The notes beneath the pieces are model-generated. The model saw nothing but the letters and a program-made list of their open reading frames with translations. It searched no databases and was not told where the DNA came from. This document shows, one piece after another, positions 1 to 7,377 of a stretch of DNA of 17,252 nucleotides. How positions within the stretch are numbered: the first letter of the stretch is position 1; each line of letters starts with the position of its first letter. Origin of the DNA: Pseudomonadota bacterium (GTDB lineage: Bacteria > Pseudomonadota > Alphaproteobacteria > Rhizobiales > Hyphomicrobiaceae); NCBI GenBank assembly GCA_023387235.1, contig JAEWIJ010000012.1, positions 1 to 17,252 of the forward strand, in the 5' to 3' direction. The translations under genes were made by a program, and so were the position numbers.

Positions 1-273
1 GATCAACGATCCTGTATCCCACATGGTCAGGATGCTGTAGCGGCCGACGCTGGAGCCTTCGGGCCACATGGCGGCCGGCACGAGGCCGAGCGGCGCGCCC
101 GGCGTCCGGGCGGCGAAATACTGCCAGGCGATTTCGGCGTCCTTCTTGAGCAAGGAGGCCCCCGGTACGGCCACTTGGTTTCCTGCGTTCGCGGAGCTGA
201 AGATGCCTTGAGCGGAAAGTGTACCAGCGAAGCACAACCCGGCCCGGATCGCATCGCGGCGTGACATACGCAT
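1..273 (-). CDS. DUF3131-type exported protein with Tat signal, 5' part only (C-terminus outside window)
   Basis: The reverse strand from the ATG at 273 stays open for 91 codons to the window edge. The N-terminus (MRMSRRDAIRAG followed by a short hydrophobic stretch ending near SANA) looks like a twin-arginine signal peptide, so export of a folded protein is likely. The mature part contains an AWQYF...TPGAPLGLVPAAMWPEG...TMWDTGS pattern. This resembles the start of DUF3131 domains (aromatic-rich 'Y/W-F ... TGL ... WD-GS'), which are related to glycan-active (alpha/alpha)-barrel proteins; assignment from this fragment is by pattern memory only. An in-frame ATG at 267 is an alternative start, and neither has a strong Shine-Dalgarno sequence. 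The gene is divergent from the epoxide hydrolase gene across about 126 bp that must hold both promoters. The frame and signal peptide are directly visible, the family name is moderately sure, and the substrate is unknown. Confidence 0.6.
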   Translation of the reverse strand, partial: MRMSRRDAIRAGLCFAGTLSAQGIFSSANAGNQVAVPGASLLKKDAEIAWQYFAARTPGAPLGLVPAAMWPEGSSVGRYSILTMWDTGSLI

Positions 274-399
274 AGCTGAACTGTCCCATTCGAGAACGCC
301 ATGCGGATGTGGCGTTCATGTTTCTCTTGTGGTGAAAGGGAGAGTGCAGAGAGCATGCCGAAGTGGCGCCTTGGGAAACCGGGGCGGGGAGAAGTTCTC

Positions 400-1530
400 A
401 TGAGCTCAGTTAAGCCGCGGCCATTTACTCTTCATGTGCCGGATGCGGACATGGCCGACCTCAAGGATCGCCTCAGCCGAACGCGCTGGCCGGACGAGCC
501 GCCGCTCGATCCCTGGACGACCGGGACGAGCCTCGCCTATGCGAAAGAGCTATCCGAATACTGGCGCACGACCTTCGACTGGCGCGCTTGGGAGACGAAG
601 CTCAACGGCTTTCGCCAGTTCACCGTGCCGATCCGCGGCATCGATCTCCATTTCATTCATGAGCCCGGCCGCTGCAGCGATCCCGTGCCGTTGCTGATCT
701 CGCATGGCTGGCCCGGCTCGGTCTTCGAGTTTCACGACCTGATCCATCGCCTGACCGACCGCTTCACGGTCATCGCGCCGTCGCTGCCGGGCTACACGCT
801 GTCGTTCAAAGCGGGCCAGGAGCGCTTCGGCGCCGAGGAAATTGCCGAGCTCTATGTGGAGCTGATGACGGACTTGCTCGGCTTCGGGAAGTTCGTGTTC
901 CAGGGTGGCGACTGGGGCGCTTCCATCGGCTCGATCATAGGCTACCGGCATCCTGAACGCCTCATCGGGCTTCATCTCAATCTGCTCGCCGTGCGCCGCG
1001 ATCCCTCGCTCCTCACCGACCCCTCGCCGGAGGTGAAGCAGTTCCTCGGCGAGCTCAATGAATTCCTCAAGGAAGAGACGGGCTACCAGTGGATCCAGGG
1101 CACGCGGCCGCAGACGCTCGCCTACGGTCTGACGGACTCGCCGTCCGCGCTTGCGGCATGGATCGTCGAGAAGTTCCATCGCTGGACCGACAACAACGGC
1201 GTGCCCGAAGATGCCGTGAGCCGCGATGCGATGCTGGCGAACATCGCGCTCTACTGGTTCACGGGCGCCATCGGCTCGTCGTTCTGGCCGTACTACGCGC
1301 GCCTGCACCGGCCGTGGTTCCTGCCGCTCGGCGAGACCATCGGCGTGCCGACCGGATATGCGGCCTTCCCGCGTGAGATCCTGCGACCGGCGCGCTCGCT
1401 CGCAGCCAAGACCTACACCGATATCCGGCGCTGGACGGTCATGGCGAACGGCGGTCACTTCGCCGCGCTGGAGCAGCCCGAGGCGCTGGCGCATGAGATT
1501 CACGCCTTCTTCGGCGATCTCGTGCGCTAG
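400..1530 (+). CDS. Epoxide hydrolase, microsomal/EHN family (alpha/beta hydrolase)
   Basis: A 376-residue alpha/beta hydrolase that should open epoxides to diols through a covalent ester intermediate. Residues about 6-115 match the EHN N-terminal domain (FTLHVPDADMADLKDRL, TRWPDEPP, DWRAWE). HGWPGS at 102-107 is the oxyanion-hole motif. GGDWG at 169-173 carries the nucleophile Asp171. FPRE supplies the likely acid Glu326, and the GGH motif supplies His353, with the same acid-to-His spacing as microsomal epoxide hydrolase. The Tyr pair 298-299 fits a ring-opening tyrosine. I chose the ATG at 400 because GGGGAGAA lies just upstream and the family homology starts immediately; the frame is open back to an ATG at 301, but the extra 33 residues look non-coding. 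No signal peptide is seen, so it is cytoplasmic. It could serve detoxification or terpene/xenobiotic catabolism; the neighbours do not decide which. Confidence 0.92.
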   Translation: MSSVKPRPFTLHVPDADMADLKDRLSRTRWPDEPPLDPWTTGTSLAYAKELSEYWRTTFDWRAWETKLNGFRQFTVPIRGIDLHFIHEPGRCSDPVPLLISHGWPGSVFEFHDLIHRLTDRFTVIAPSLPGYTLSFKAGQERFGAEEIAELYVELMTDLLGFGKFVFQGGDWGASIGSIIGYRHPERLIGLHLNLLAVRRDPSLLTDPSPEVKQFLGELNEFLKEETGYQWIQGTRPQTLAYGLTDSPSALAAWIVEKFHRWTDNNGVPEDAVSRDAMLANIALYWFTGAIGSSFWPYYARLHRPWFLPLGETIGVPTGYAAFPREILRPARSLAAKTYTDIRRWTVMANGGHFAALEQPEALAHEIHAFFGDLVR

Positions 1531-1709
1531 CGGCGGCTGCGCGACAGTTGGAGATTTTTCGTTACGCGCGCGCTGTATTCGTGGTGCCGTTCAGGACACA
1601 CCTCGAACTGTGCACAGGTTACCCACGATCGAGTTCGGAGCGCCAGATTGACCCCATATGGGCGGCTGGCTAGAGGAATTTGTGGCTTTTTTGTGCGTGC
1701 GTTCATCCG

Positions 1710-2246
1710 ATGGGGGCGTTCTTGAGCTCGAGGAAAGCAATCTTCTCCACGGCGTTGACCGGCGGGGTGTTTCTCATTGCCATGACGGCAATGACGGGCT
1801 GCGCGTCGGCGCAGTCGTGGTCGTGGTGGCAGGCGGAGGCTCACGGTGACACCGTAGCGAAGCAGGCGCGTCAGCATCGACGGGTCGTGCGACAGCAGGA
1901 GCGGGCCGCGGAGCTCAGGCGAGAGCGCCGGGAAGACCGGCGAGAGGTTCGGCGCGCGCGCATCATCCGCACCGCGCCGGTGGTCGATGCGGACAAGTGC
2001 CGTCCGAACCTGGCCGTCGTCGGTGATCAGTACGCGAGCGAGAGCGGCGCCCAGCAGGAGGCCGACAAGGCCTGGATGCAGACGGCGCGCTGGCAGTGGG
2101 GCGAGCGCTACATGGCGCGCGAGCACGCGGACGATGCGACGTACGAATGCGGCCGGTCGTCGGTCGGCTCGGTGGTCGGGCAGGTGTTCTACCGCTGCCG
2201 CCTGACCGCGAAGCCGTGCCGTCCGGACGCTTCGCCGGGCAAGTGA
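1710..2246 (+). CDS. Small exported (possibly lipoprotein) protein of unknown function
   Basis: I do not recognise the family. From the ATG at 1710 the product is 178 residues. It begins with a basic then hydrophobic segment (SSRKAIF...GVFLIAMTAMTGCASAQS) that could be a lipoprotein signal (MTGC) or a Sec signal cut after ASA. Next is a stretch extremely rich in Arg, Gln and Glu (about residues 50-85), probably helical or disordered and charged. The C-terminal 80 residues hold four cysteines (DKCRPN, YECGRS, YRCRLT, KPCRPD) and aromatics (AWMQTARWQWGERYM), which would suit a small disulfide-stabilised periplasmic domain. The frame also offers a TTG start at 1680 with AGAGGA directly before it, although that spacing is too tight; the ATG itself lacks a clear ribosome site. 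Two hairpins follow the stop. Coding is likely from frame length and high GC at third positions. Confidence 0.65.
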   Translation: MGAFLSSRKAIFSTALTGGVFLIAMTAMTGCASAQSWSWWQAEAHGDTVAKQARQHRRVVRQQERAAELRRERREDRREVRRARIIRTAPVVDADKCRPNLAVVGDQYASESGAQQEADKAWMQTARWQWGERYMAREHADDATYECGRSSVGSVVGQVFYRCRLTAKPCRPDASPGK

Positions 2247-2257
2247 TCGTTTGGCTG

Positions 2258-2319
2258 CGCATCCGGCTTGGGATGCGGCGAATGTAATCGAGCAGGCGGC
2301 GGACCTCGTTCGCCGCCTG
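2258..2319 (+). terminator. Two successive hairpins after the small exported protein gene
   Basis: The first hairpin has 7-bp perfect arms (CGCATCC at 2258-2264, GGATGCG at 2271-2277, loop of 6). The second has 9-bp perfect GC-rich arms (CAGGCGGCG at 2293-2301, CGCCGCCTG at 2311-2319, loop of 9). No T-run of note follows, so intrinsic termination is uncertain. The remaining 85 bases before the DUF817 gene hold nothing else I can support. Confidence 0.45.
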
Positions 2320-2405
2320 TTGCTGTCCGCGGGCCATGCGCCCTCGTGATGCCCTGATCATCGGAGCAGTCTCCGCGAGGTGGGCGCGGGTGCAGGGCAT
2401 CAAAA

Positions 2406-3317
2406 ATGAATGACGAGGCGTGGCGCGCGGAAGCTCTCGGCAACACCGCATCCGAGGACGTGCGGCGGCGCGACGTCTGGCTCGCCGCACTCAAGCGACG
2501 CTCGGAGAAGTGGCTGCTGCCCTTGCCGTTCGGGCGTCTGTGGCATGAGCTGCTGATCTTCGGCGTGTTGCAGGCCTGGGCGTGCTTGTTTGCCGGTATC
2601 CTGCTCGTCGCGATCCTGACGACGAAGTTCACGTGGCCGGCCGGTGCGCCGATTGCGCGCTACGACTTTCTGCTGCTTGTCGCGCTGGCGACGCAGGGTG
2701 CGCTGCTGACGCTGAAGATGGAGCGCATCGAGGAAGCCAAGGTCATCCTCATATTCCATGTCGTTGCGACGCTCATGGAACTCTTCAAGACCGCCAAGGG
2801 ATCGTGGATCTACCCTGAGCCGAACCTCATTCGCATTGCCGGCGTGCCGCTGTTCTCGGGCTTCATGTACTCCGCGGTCGGCAGCTACATCGCGCGCTGT
2901 TGGCGTCTTTTCGATTTCCGCTTCTCGAACTATCCGCCTGCCTGGACGACCTGGCTGCTGGCCGTGCTCATCTACGTGAACTTCTTCACGCACCACTACG
3001 TGGTGGACCTGCGCTACGGGCTGTTTGCCTTCGCCGCGCTCATCTGGGGCCGCACGGTCATCCATTTCACGATCGACGAGGTGCCACGGCGGATGCCGTT
3101 GCTGCTCGGCTTCTTCCTGGTGTCGCTCTTCATCTGGATCGCCGAGAACGTCAGCTCGTTCTCGGCCGTGTGGCTCTACCCCCATCAGCTCAAGGCATGG
3201 GCGCCAGTGGGCCTCGGCAAGCTCGGCTCGTGGTTCCTGCTGATGATGATCAGCTTCGTGCTCGTGGCTTCCGTGAACGGACCTCGCCCGCTCGCATCCG
3301 GCAACAGGACCGGCTGA
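2406..3317 (+). CDS. DUF817 family integral membrane protein
   Basis: A 303-residue polytopic inner-membrane protein of the DUF817 family (related to Bacillus YoaT); its biochemical role is unknown. A hydrophilic N-terminus of about 45 residues precedes seven to eight hydrophobic segments, at roughly 49-72, 88-104, 113-127, 145-165, 182-196, 203-221, 231-247 and 275-291. Conserved-looking polar motifs sit between or inside them: HVVATLMELFKTAKGSW, GVPLFSGFMYSAVGSYI, IAENVSSFSAVWLYPHQ and KLGSWFLLMM. The histidines, glutamates and tryptophans inside membrane segments suggest a ligand- or cofactor-binding pocket, but that is inference. The ATG at 2406 is preceded by AGGG about eight bases upstream. 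The PBP1C gene begins 128 bp downstream on the same strand, so co-transcription is possible but not shown. Full length for the family as I know it. Confidence 0.85.
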   Translation: MNDEAWRAEALGNTASEDVRRRDVWLAALKRRSEKWLLPLPFGRLWHELLIFGVLQAWACLFAGILLVAILTTKFTWPAGAPIARYDFLLLVALATQGALLTLKMERIEEAKVILIFHVVATLMELFKTAKGSWIYPEPNLIRIAGVPLFSGFMYSAVGSYIARCWRLFDFRFSNYPPAWTTWLLAVLIYVNFFTHHYVVDLRYGLFAFAALIWGRTVIHFTIDEVPRRMPLLLGFFLVSLFIWIAENVSSFSAVWLYPHQLKAWAPVGLGKLGSWFLLMMISFVLVASVNGPRPLASGNRTG

Positions 3318-3445
3318 GCGGCAGCAGGAGGCAAGAAAGAGCAAGCCCGCGGCCTCCGATGTAGTCCGGGCCCGGGCGGTGCCGGCGATTTCTGCCGCAA
3401 TTCGTGCCATGTATGCGGGAAGGCGCGGTGCGGGAGATTTTCAGC

Positions 3446-5740
3446 ATGGACGGCGAGCGGAAGCGTGCCGATGACGGGGGTGGGTTGTCCCCGTTCAATC
3501 GGGCATATCGCGCGACGCGCCACGCTTTCGCCCTCTTCCGGCAGGCACCATGGCGTTGCCGGCTACAACTCTTGACGGCACGGCATCAGACGGGGGAGGC
3601 GCCAGCCACGGGTCGGGCGCCCTGGCGCCGCGGCGAGACGTCAAAGACGCGATCCCGCGGCGCCATCGTCCGATACGGGGCGATGGCTTCGCTCGCGGCC
3701 CTCTTTCTTGCCCTCACACCTCTTCTCGCACTCGAACTTGCGGCGCGTGTCATGGCGCCGCCGAGCCTCGAACGTGCCGGGCATGTTTCGACGGTCGTCC
3801 TCGATCGCAGGGACCGCCTGCTGCGCGCCTTCACGACGCCGGATGGCATCTGGCGGCTGCCGGTCACGGCCGGCGACGTCGATGCGCGCTATCTCGACAT
3901 GCTGCTCGCCTTCGAGGATCGGCGCTTCCGATCGCATGGCGGCGTCGACATGCTCGCGACGCTGCGTGCCGGGTGGCAGTTCTTGAGCCACGGACGGATC
4001 GTCTCCGGCTCCTCGACACTGACCATGCAGACGGCTCGCCTGCTGAGCGGCGAGCATCCGCGTTCGATCTCCGGCAAGCTCGAGCAGATGGTGCGCGCGC
4101 GTCAGCTCGAGCTGATGCTGAGCAAGGACCAGATCCTCGATCTCTACCTGGTGCTCGCGCCCTTCGGCGGCAATATCGAGGGCGTGCGCGCTGCCGCGCT
4201 CTCCTATTTCGGCAAGGAGCCGCAGCGGCTCTCGCCGGGTGAGGCGGCGCTGCTCGTCGCGCTCCCGCAGAGTCCGGCGATGCGGCGGCCGGATCGTAAT
4301 CCCGCGAATGCCCGCCGCGCGCGCGATCGCGTGCTGGCTCGCGCTGTGGAAGCAGGCGTCGTGAAAGAGAGCGAGGCGCGCGCCGCGCTCGCGGAGGCGG
4401 TGCCGACCGCGCGCCGTGCCTTCGGGATGCTCGCGCCGCATCTCGCCGAGAGCGAGGCCGCGCGGCTGCCAGATCGCCGCGTGCACCGCCTGACGCTCGA
4501 CCGCGACGTGCAGACGGCGCTGGAGCGGCTCACGCGCGAGCATACCGAGGCGCTCGGCTCGCGTCTGTCGAGTGCGGTGCTGGCGCTCGACCATACGACC
4601 GGCGACATCCTCGCGTATGTGGGCTCGGCGGATTACTTCGACGCCGGCAGGCTCGGTGCCATCGATATGGTCCAGGCCGTGCGCTCGCCGGGCTCGACGC
4701 TGAAGCCGATCATCTACGGCATTGCCTTCGAGGCGGGCCGCGCGCATCCGGAGACGCTGATCGAGGATCGCCCGACGCGCTTCGGCACCTACAATCCGAA
4801 GAACTTCGACCAGGGCTATCGCGGAACGGTGACGATCCGCGAGGCGCTGGGGCTGTCGCTCAACATTCCGGCCGTGCAGGTCCTCGCCGAGATCGGGCCG
4901 GCGCGGCTCAATGGGCGTCTGCGTCGCGCCGGTCTCAAGACGGAGCTGCCGGCAGGCGCGCAGCCGACGCTCGCCATCGCGCTCGGCGGGATAGGGCTCA
5001 GGCTCGAAGACCTGGCGACGCTCTACGCGGGGCTTGCGAGTGGCGGGCGGGCCATGCCGCTCAACTACGTCAAAGGCGAGCGGCGTGGCTTCTCGCGCTC
5101 GCCGCCGCGTCTCCTGTCGCCTGTGGCCGCGTGGTACGTGACGGACATCCTCAAAGACGCGCCGCCGCCGGCCAACGCGCGCGGTGGGCGCATCGCGTAC
5201 AAGACCGGGACATCGTACGGCTACCGCGATGCGTGGGCGGTCGGCTACGACGGCAGGCACGTTGTCGCCGTCTGGGTCGGTCGCGCCGACGGCACGGCGA
5301 CGCCGGGCCTCAGCGGCCATACGGCGGCGGCGCCGCTGCTCTTCGATGCGTTCGCGCGCATCGCTGACAAGACGACGCCGCTGCCGCCGGCGCCGCCGGG
5401 CGTCATCCGCGCAACGAGCGGCGCCCTGCCGCCGCCGCTCCGCCGTTTCGGCGATGACGCGCGCGGGCAGGAGACGGCGACGTTCATCGAGCCGCTCGTG
5501 CGCATTGCTTTTCCGCCCGACCGCGCGGAGCTCGAGCACGACGAGGGCGAGGATGCGGCCGTGATGCTGAAGGCCGAAGGCGGCGCGCTGCCGCTCACGT
5601 GGTTTGCGGATGGTGCGCCCATCACAGCCGAGGCCGAGGGGCGCGAGGTCGAGTGGCATCCTGGCGGGCGAGGCTTCACGCGGATCACGGTGATCGACGC
5701 CAAAGGCAAAAGCGACCGCGTCAATATCCGGCTGAAGTAG
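3446..5740 (+). CDS. pbpC: Penicillin-binding protein 1C (class A PBP: glycosyltransferase + transpeptidase)
   Basis: A bifunctional peptidoglycan synthase anchored in the inner membrane. Counting from the ATG at 3446 (764 residues): a cytoplasmic N-terminus of about 75 residues, one transmembrane helix at about 78-100, then a GT51 glycosyltransferase domain with FEDRRFRSHGG (catalytic Glu157) and GSSTLTMQ. The transpeptidase domain follows, with SPGSTLKP (Ser417, Lys420), SLN (Ser471, Asn473) and KTGTSYGYRDAW (Lys586). The C-terminus (about 675-764) resembles the BiPBP_C domain that marks PBP1C. The start at 3446 has GGGAG nine bases upstream; the frame is open to an ATG at 3404, and an ATG at 3683, right at the membrane helix, is also possible. 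The alpha-2-macroglobulin-like gene that often accompanies pbpC is not next to it here. All catalytic motifs are intact. Confidence 0.95.
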   Translation: MDGERKRADDGGGLSPFNRAYRATRHAFALFRQAPWRCRLQLLTARHQTGEAPATGRAPWRRGETSKTRSRGAIVRYGAMASLAALFLALTPLLALELAARVMAPPSLERAGHVSTVVLDRRDRLLRAFTTPDGIWRLPVTAGDVDARYLDMLLAFEDRRFRSHGGVDMLATLRAGWQFLSHGRIVSGSSTLTMQTARLLSGEHPRSISGKLEQMVRARQLELMLSKDQILDLYLVLAPFGGNIEGVRAAALSYFGKEPQRLSPGEAALLVALPQSPAMRRPDRNPANARRARDRVLARAVEAGVVKESEARAALAEAVPTARRAFGMLAPHLAESEAARLPDRRVHRLTLDRDVQTALERLTREHTEALGSRLSSAVLALDHTTGDILAYVGSADYFDAGRLGAIDMVQAVRSPGSTLKPIIYGIAFEAGRAHPETLIEDRPTRFGTYNPKNFDQGYRGTVTIREALGLSLNIPAVQVLAEIGPARLNGRLRRAGLKTELPAGAQPTLAIALGGIGLRLEDLATLYAGLASGGRAMPLNYVKGERRGFSRSPPRLLSPVAAWYVTDILKDAPPPANARGGRIAYKTGTSYGYRDAWAVGYDGRHVVAVWVGRADGTATPGLSGHTAAAPLLFDAFARIADKTTPLPPAPPGVIRATSGALPPPLRRFGDDARGQETATFIEPLVRIAFPPDRAELEHDEGEDAAVMLKAEGGALPLTWFADGAPITAEAEGREVEWHPGGRGFTRITVIDAKGKSDRVNIRLK

Positions 5741-5768
5741 CGATCCGAGGTCTTTAGCGATCTCTTCT

Positions 5769-5869
5769 ATTCCCCTCCCCCTTGCGGGGAGGGGTTAGGG
5801 GTGGGGGAATCCCAACGCTAATGGCCTGCAATCCCCCCCTCCTAACCTCCCCCGCAAGGGGGGAGGAAT
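5769..5869. repeat. Pair of inverted GC-rich palindromic repeats between convergent genes (bidirectional terminator candidate)
   Basis: Two related copies lie head to head. Copy one (5769-5810) contains a perfect 9-bp stem, CCCCTCCCC at 5772-5780 and GGGGAGGGG at 5786-5794, with loop CTTGC. Copy two (5831-5869) contains CCTCCCCC at 5846-5853 paired with GGGGGGAGG at 5858-5866, with loop GCAA. Copy two is close to the reverse complement of copy one over nearly 40 bases, so the whole 100-bp block could also fold as one long stem with a 20-base loop. It sits between the convergent stops of pbpC and the amidase gene. Repeats of this CCCTCCCC(TTGC)GGGGAGGG type are common between genes in Hyphomicrobiales genomes, from general knowledge. 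Transcription termination for both strands is the simplest role. Confidence 0.8.
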
Positions 5870-5912
5870 CTGGTGGCGATTGGGGTATGCGTTGAGCGCT
5901 CGATCGGCACAC

Positions 5913-7358
5913 CTACACCGGCGGCACGGTTCCGGGACGCGGGTCGATCGGCACGAGCTTGTCGAGGCCCGTCATTGCCTCGAACGCGGCACCGGCCGCG
6001 AGCAGGGCTGCCTCGCCGCGCGGCGGCGCGACGATCTGCAGGCCAACAGGCCGACCGTACTCATCGAAGCCGCACGGCACCGCGAGCGAGGGCACGCCCA
6101 TGAGCGTCGGGATCGCCGTGATGAGTGAGCCACCGAGATAGTGCTGCAGCGGCTTGCCGTCGATCTTCTCCGGCATCCGCCGCGTGACGTCGAAAGCCGG
6201 CGTCGAGGCGCCCGGCGTGATCAGCAGGTCGTAGGTCTCGAAGAAGGCCGCCACGCGCCGGTAGAAGGCCGCGCGCTCGCGTTCCGCCCAGCCGATGCGC
6301 GAGGGCGTCGCCTCGAGGCCGAGCTTCGTGTTCCAGATGATGTCCTGCTTGAACTTGTCGGGGTACTGGGCGATCTGCAGCTCGCGGTCGACGACGTAGG
6401 ATTGCGCGCGGAGCACCATGAAGGCATCGGCGATCTCACCGACATCGGGGGTCGCCTCCTCGACCGTCGCGCCGAGCTCCTTGAAGCGTAGGGCGGCCTT
6501 GGCGCAGATCTCGCGCGTCTCGCTGTCCATGGGCGCGGCGCCCCCGAAGTCGGCCGACCATGCGACGCGGCGCGGGAGGCGTCGCGCGGCGACGGCGTCG
6601 CTGAAGGATTGCGCGGGCGCGTCGAAGGTCTGCGGATCGCGCGGGCAGAAGCCGGCCATGGCGTCGAGAAAGAGCGCGACATCCGGCACGTTGCGGGCCA
6701 TTGGCCCCTGCACGGAGAGTGGAGCGTAGAGATTGTTTGTCGTGCCGCGCGTGACGCGGCCGGGTGATGGGCGAAGGCCGACGACGCTGCAGTAGGTGGC
6801 TGGACGTCTGAGGCTGCCGGCGTGATCGCTGCCGTGGGCGAGCCAGACTTCACCGGCCGCGAGCGATGCAGCCCCGCCGCCCGTCGAGCCGCCGCACGTG
6901 AGCGAGGTGTTCCACGGATTGGTGGTACGTCCGAAGACCTCGTTGAAGGTCGAGCCGCCGGAGCCGAACTCCGGCGTGTTCGACTTGGCGATGACGATGC
7001 CGCCCTTGCGCTCGATGCGCTCGACGAGGGGGTGCGAGGCCGTCGGCACGTGATCCTTGAAGATCGGCGAGCCGTAGGTCGTGCGCACACCCGCGACGTC
7101 CGTCAGATCCTTGATCGAAACCGGGAGGCCGGCGAGCCAGCCCGCTTCGCCCTCGGCGTCGCGCCGCTCGCCGCGCATGAGGGCGCGGGCGTGCTCACGC
7201 GCGCGGTCGAGGCAGAGCGTCGGCAGGGCATTCAGGGCGCCCTCGCAGGTCGCGATGCGCTTCTCCGCAGCATCGATGAGATCGAGCGGCGTGATTTCCT
7301 TGGACTTGAGGCGGCGCACGGCCTCTGAAGCCGTCATGCGGATCAGATCTTCGCTCAT
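5913..7358 (-). CDS. Amidase-signature family hydrolase
   Basis: A 481-residue amidase-signature enzyme that hydrolyses a carboxamide (or related C-N bond); substrate unknown. The Ser-cisSer-Lys triad is visible: Lys83 in LPVSIKDL, cis-Ser158 in CGGSTGGGAAS, and nucleophile Ser182 in GSDHAGSLRRPA, with the 24-residue gap between the two serines typical of the family. The usual GSD-x-GGS is GSDHAGS here, and the usual GGSSGG is GGSTGG, so the signature is slightly divergent but all catalytic residues are present. The C-terminal half (LITPGASTPAFDV..., PSLAVPCGFDEYGRPVGLQIVAPP) is also typical. The ATG at 7358 has AGGGA about nine bases upstream. It starts 19 bp after the stop of the luciferase-like oxidoreductase gene on the same strand, so the two are probably one operon. 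It is unlikely to be GatA, since no gatB or gatC lies nearby. No signal peptide is seen. Confidence 0.9.
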   Translation of the reverse strand: MSEDLIRMTASEAVRRLKSKEITPLDLIDAAEKRIATCEGALNALPTLCLDRAREHARALMRGERRDAEGEAGWLAGLPVSIKDLTDVAGVRTTYGSPIFKDHVPTASHPLVERIERKGGIVIAKSNTPEFGSGGSTFNEVFGRTTNPWNTSLTCGGSTGGGAASLAAGEVWLAHGSDHAGSLRRPATYCSVVGLRPSPGRVTRGTTNNLYAPLSVQGPMARNVPDVALFLDAMAGFCPRDPQTFDAPAQSFSDAVAARRLPRRVAWSADFGGAAPMDSETREICAKAALRFKELGATVEEATPDVGEIADAFMVLRAQSYVVDRELQIAQYPDKFKQDIIWNTKLGLEATPSRIGWAERERAAFYRRVAAFFETYDLLITPGASTPAFDVTRRMPEKIDGKPLQHYLGGSLITAIPTLMGVPSLAVPCGFDEYGRPVGLQIVAPPRGEAALLAAGAAFEAMTGLDKLVPIDPRPGTVPPV

Positions 7359-7377
7359 GTGTCGGTTTCCCTGTGGT

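Noticed and set aside
550..1503. 317-codon minus-strand frame opposite the epoxide hydrolase
   Set aside because: Shadow of a gene with intact catalytic residues on the other strand.
2400..3410. 336-codon minus-strand frame opposite the DUF817 gene
   Set aside because: It is hydrophilic and Arg/Glu/Gln-rich, typical of antisense to a membrane protein gene.
3641..5659. 672-codon open frame on the minus strand opposite pbpC
   Set aside because: The plus strand has complete PBP1C motifs; the antisense product is Arg-rich low-quality sequence expected from GC-rich codon bias.
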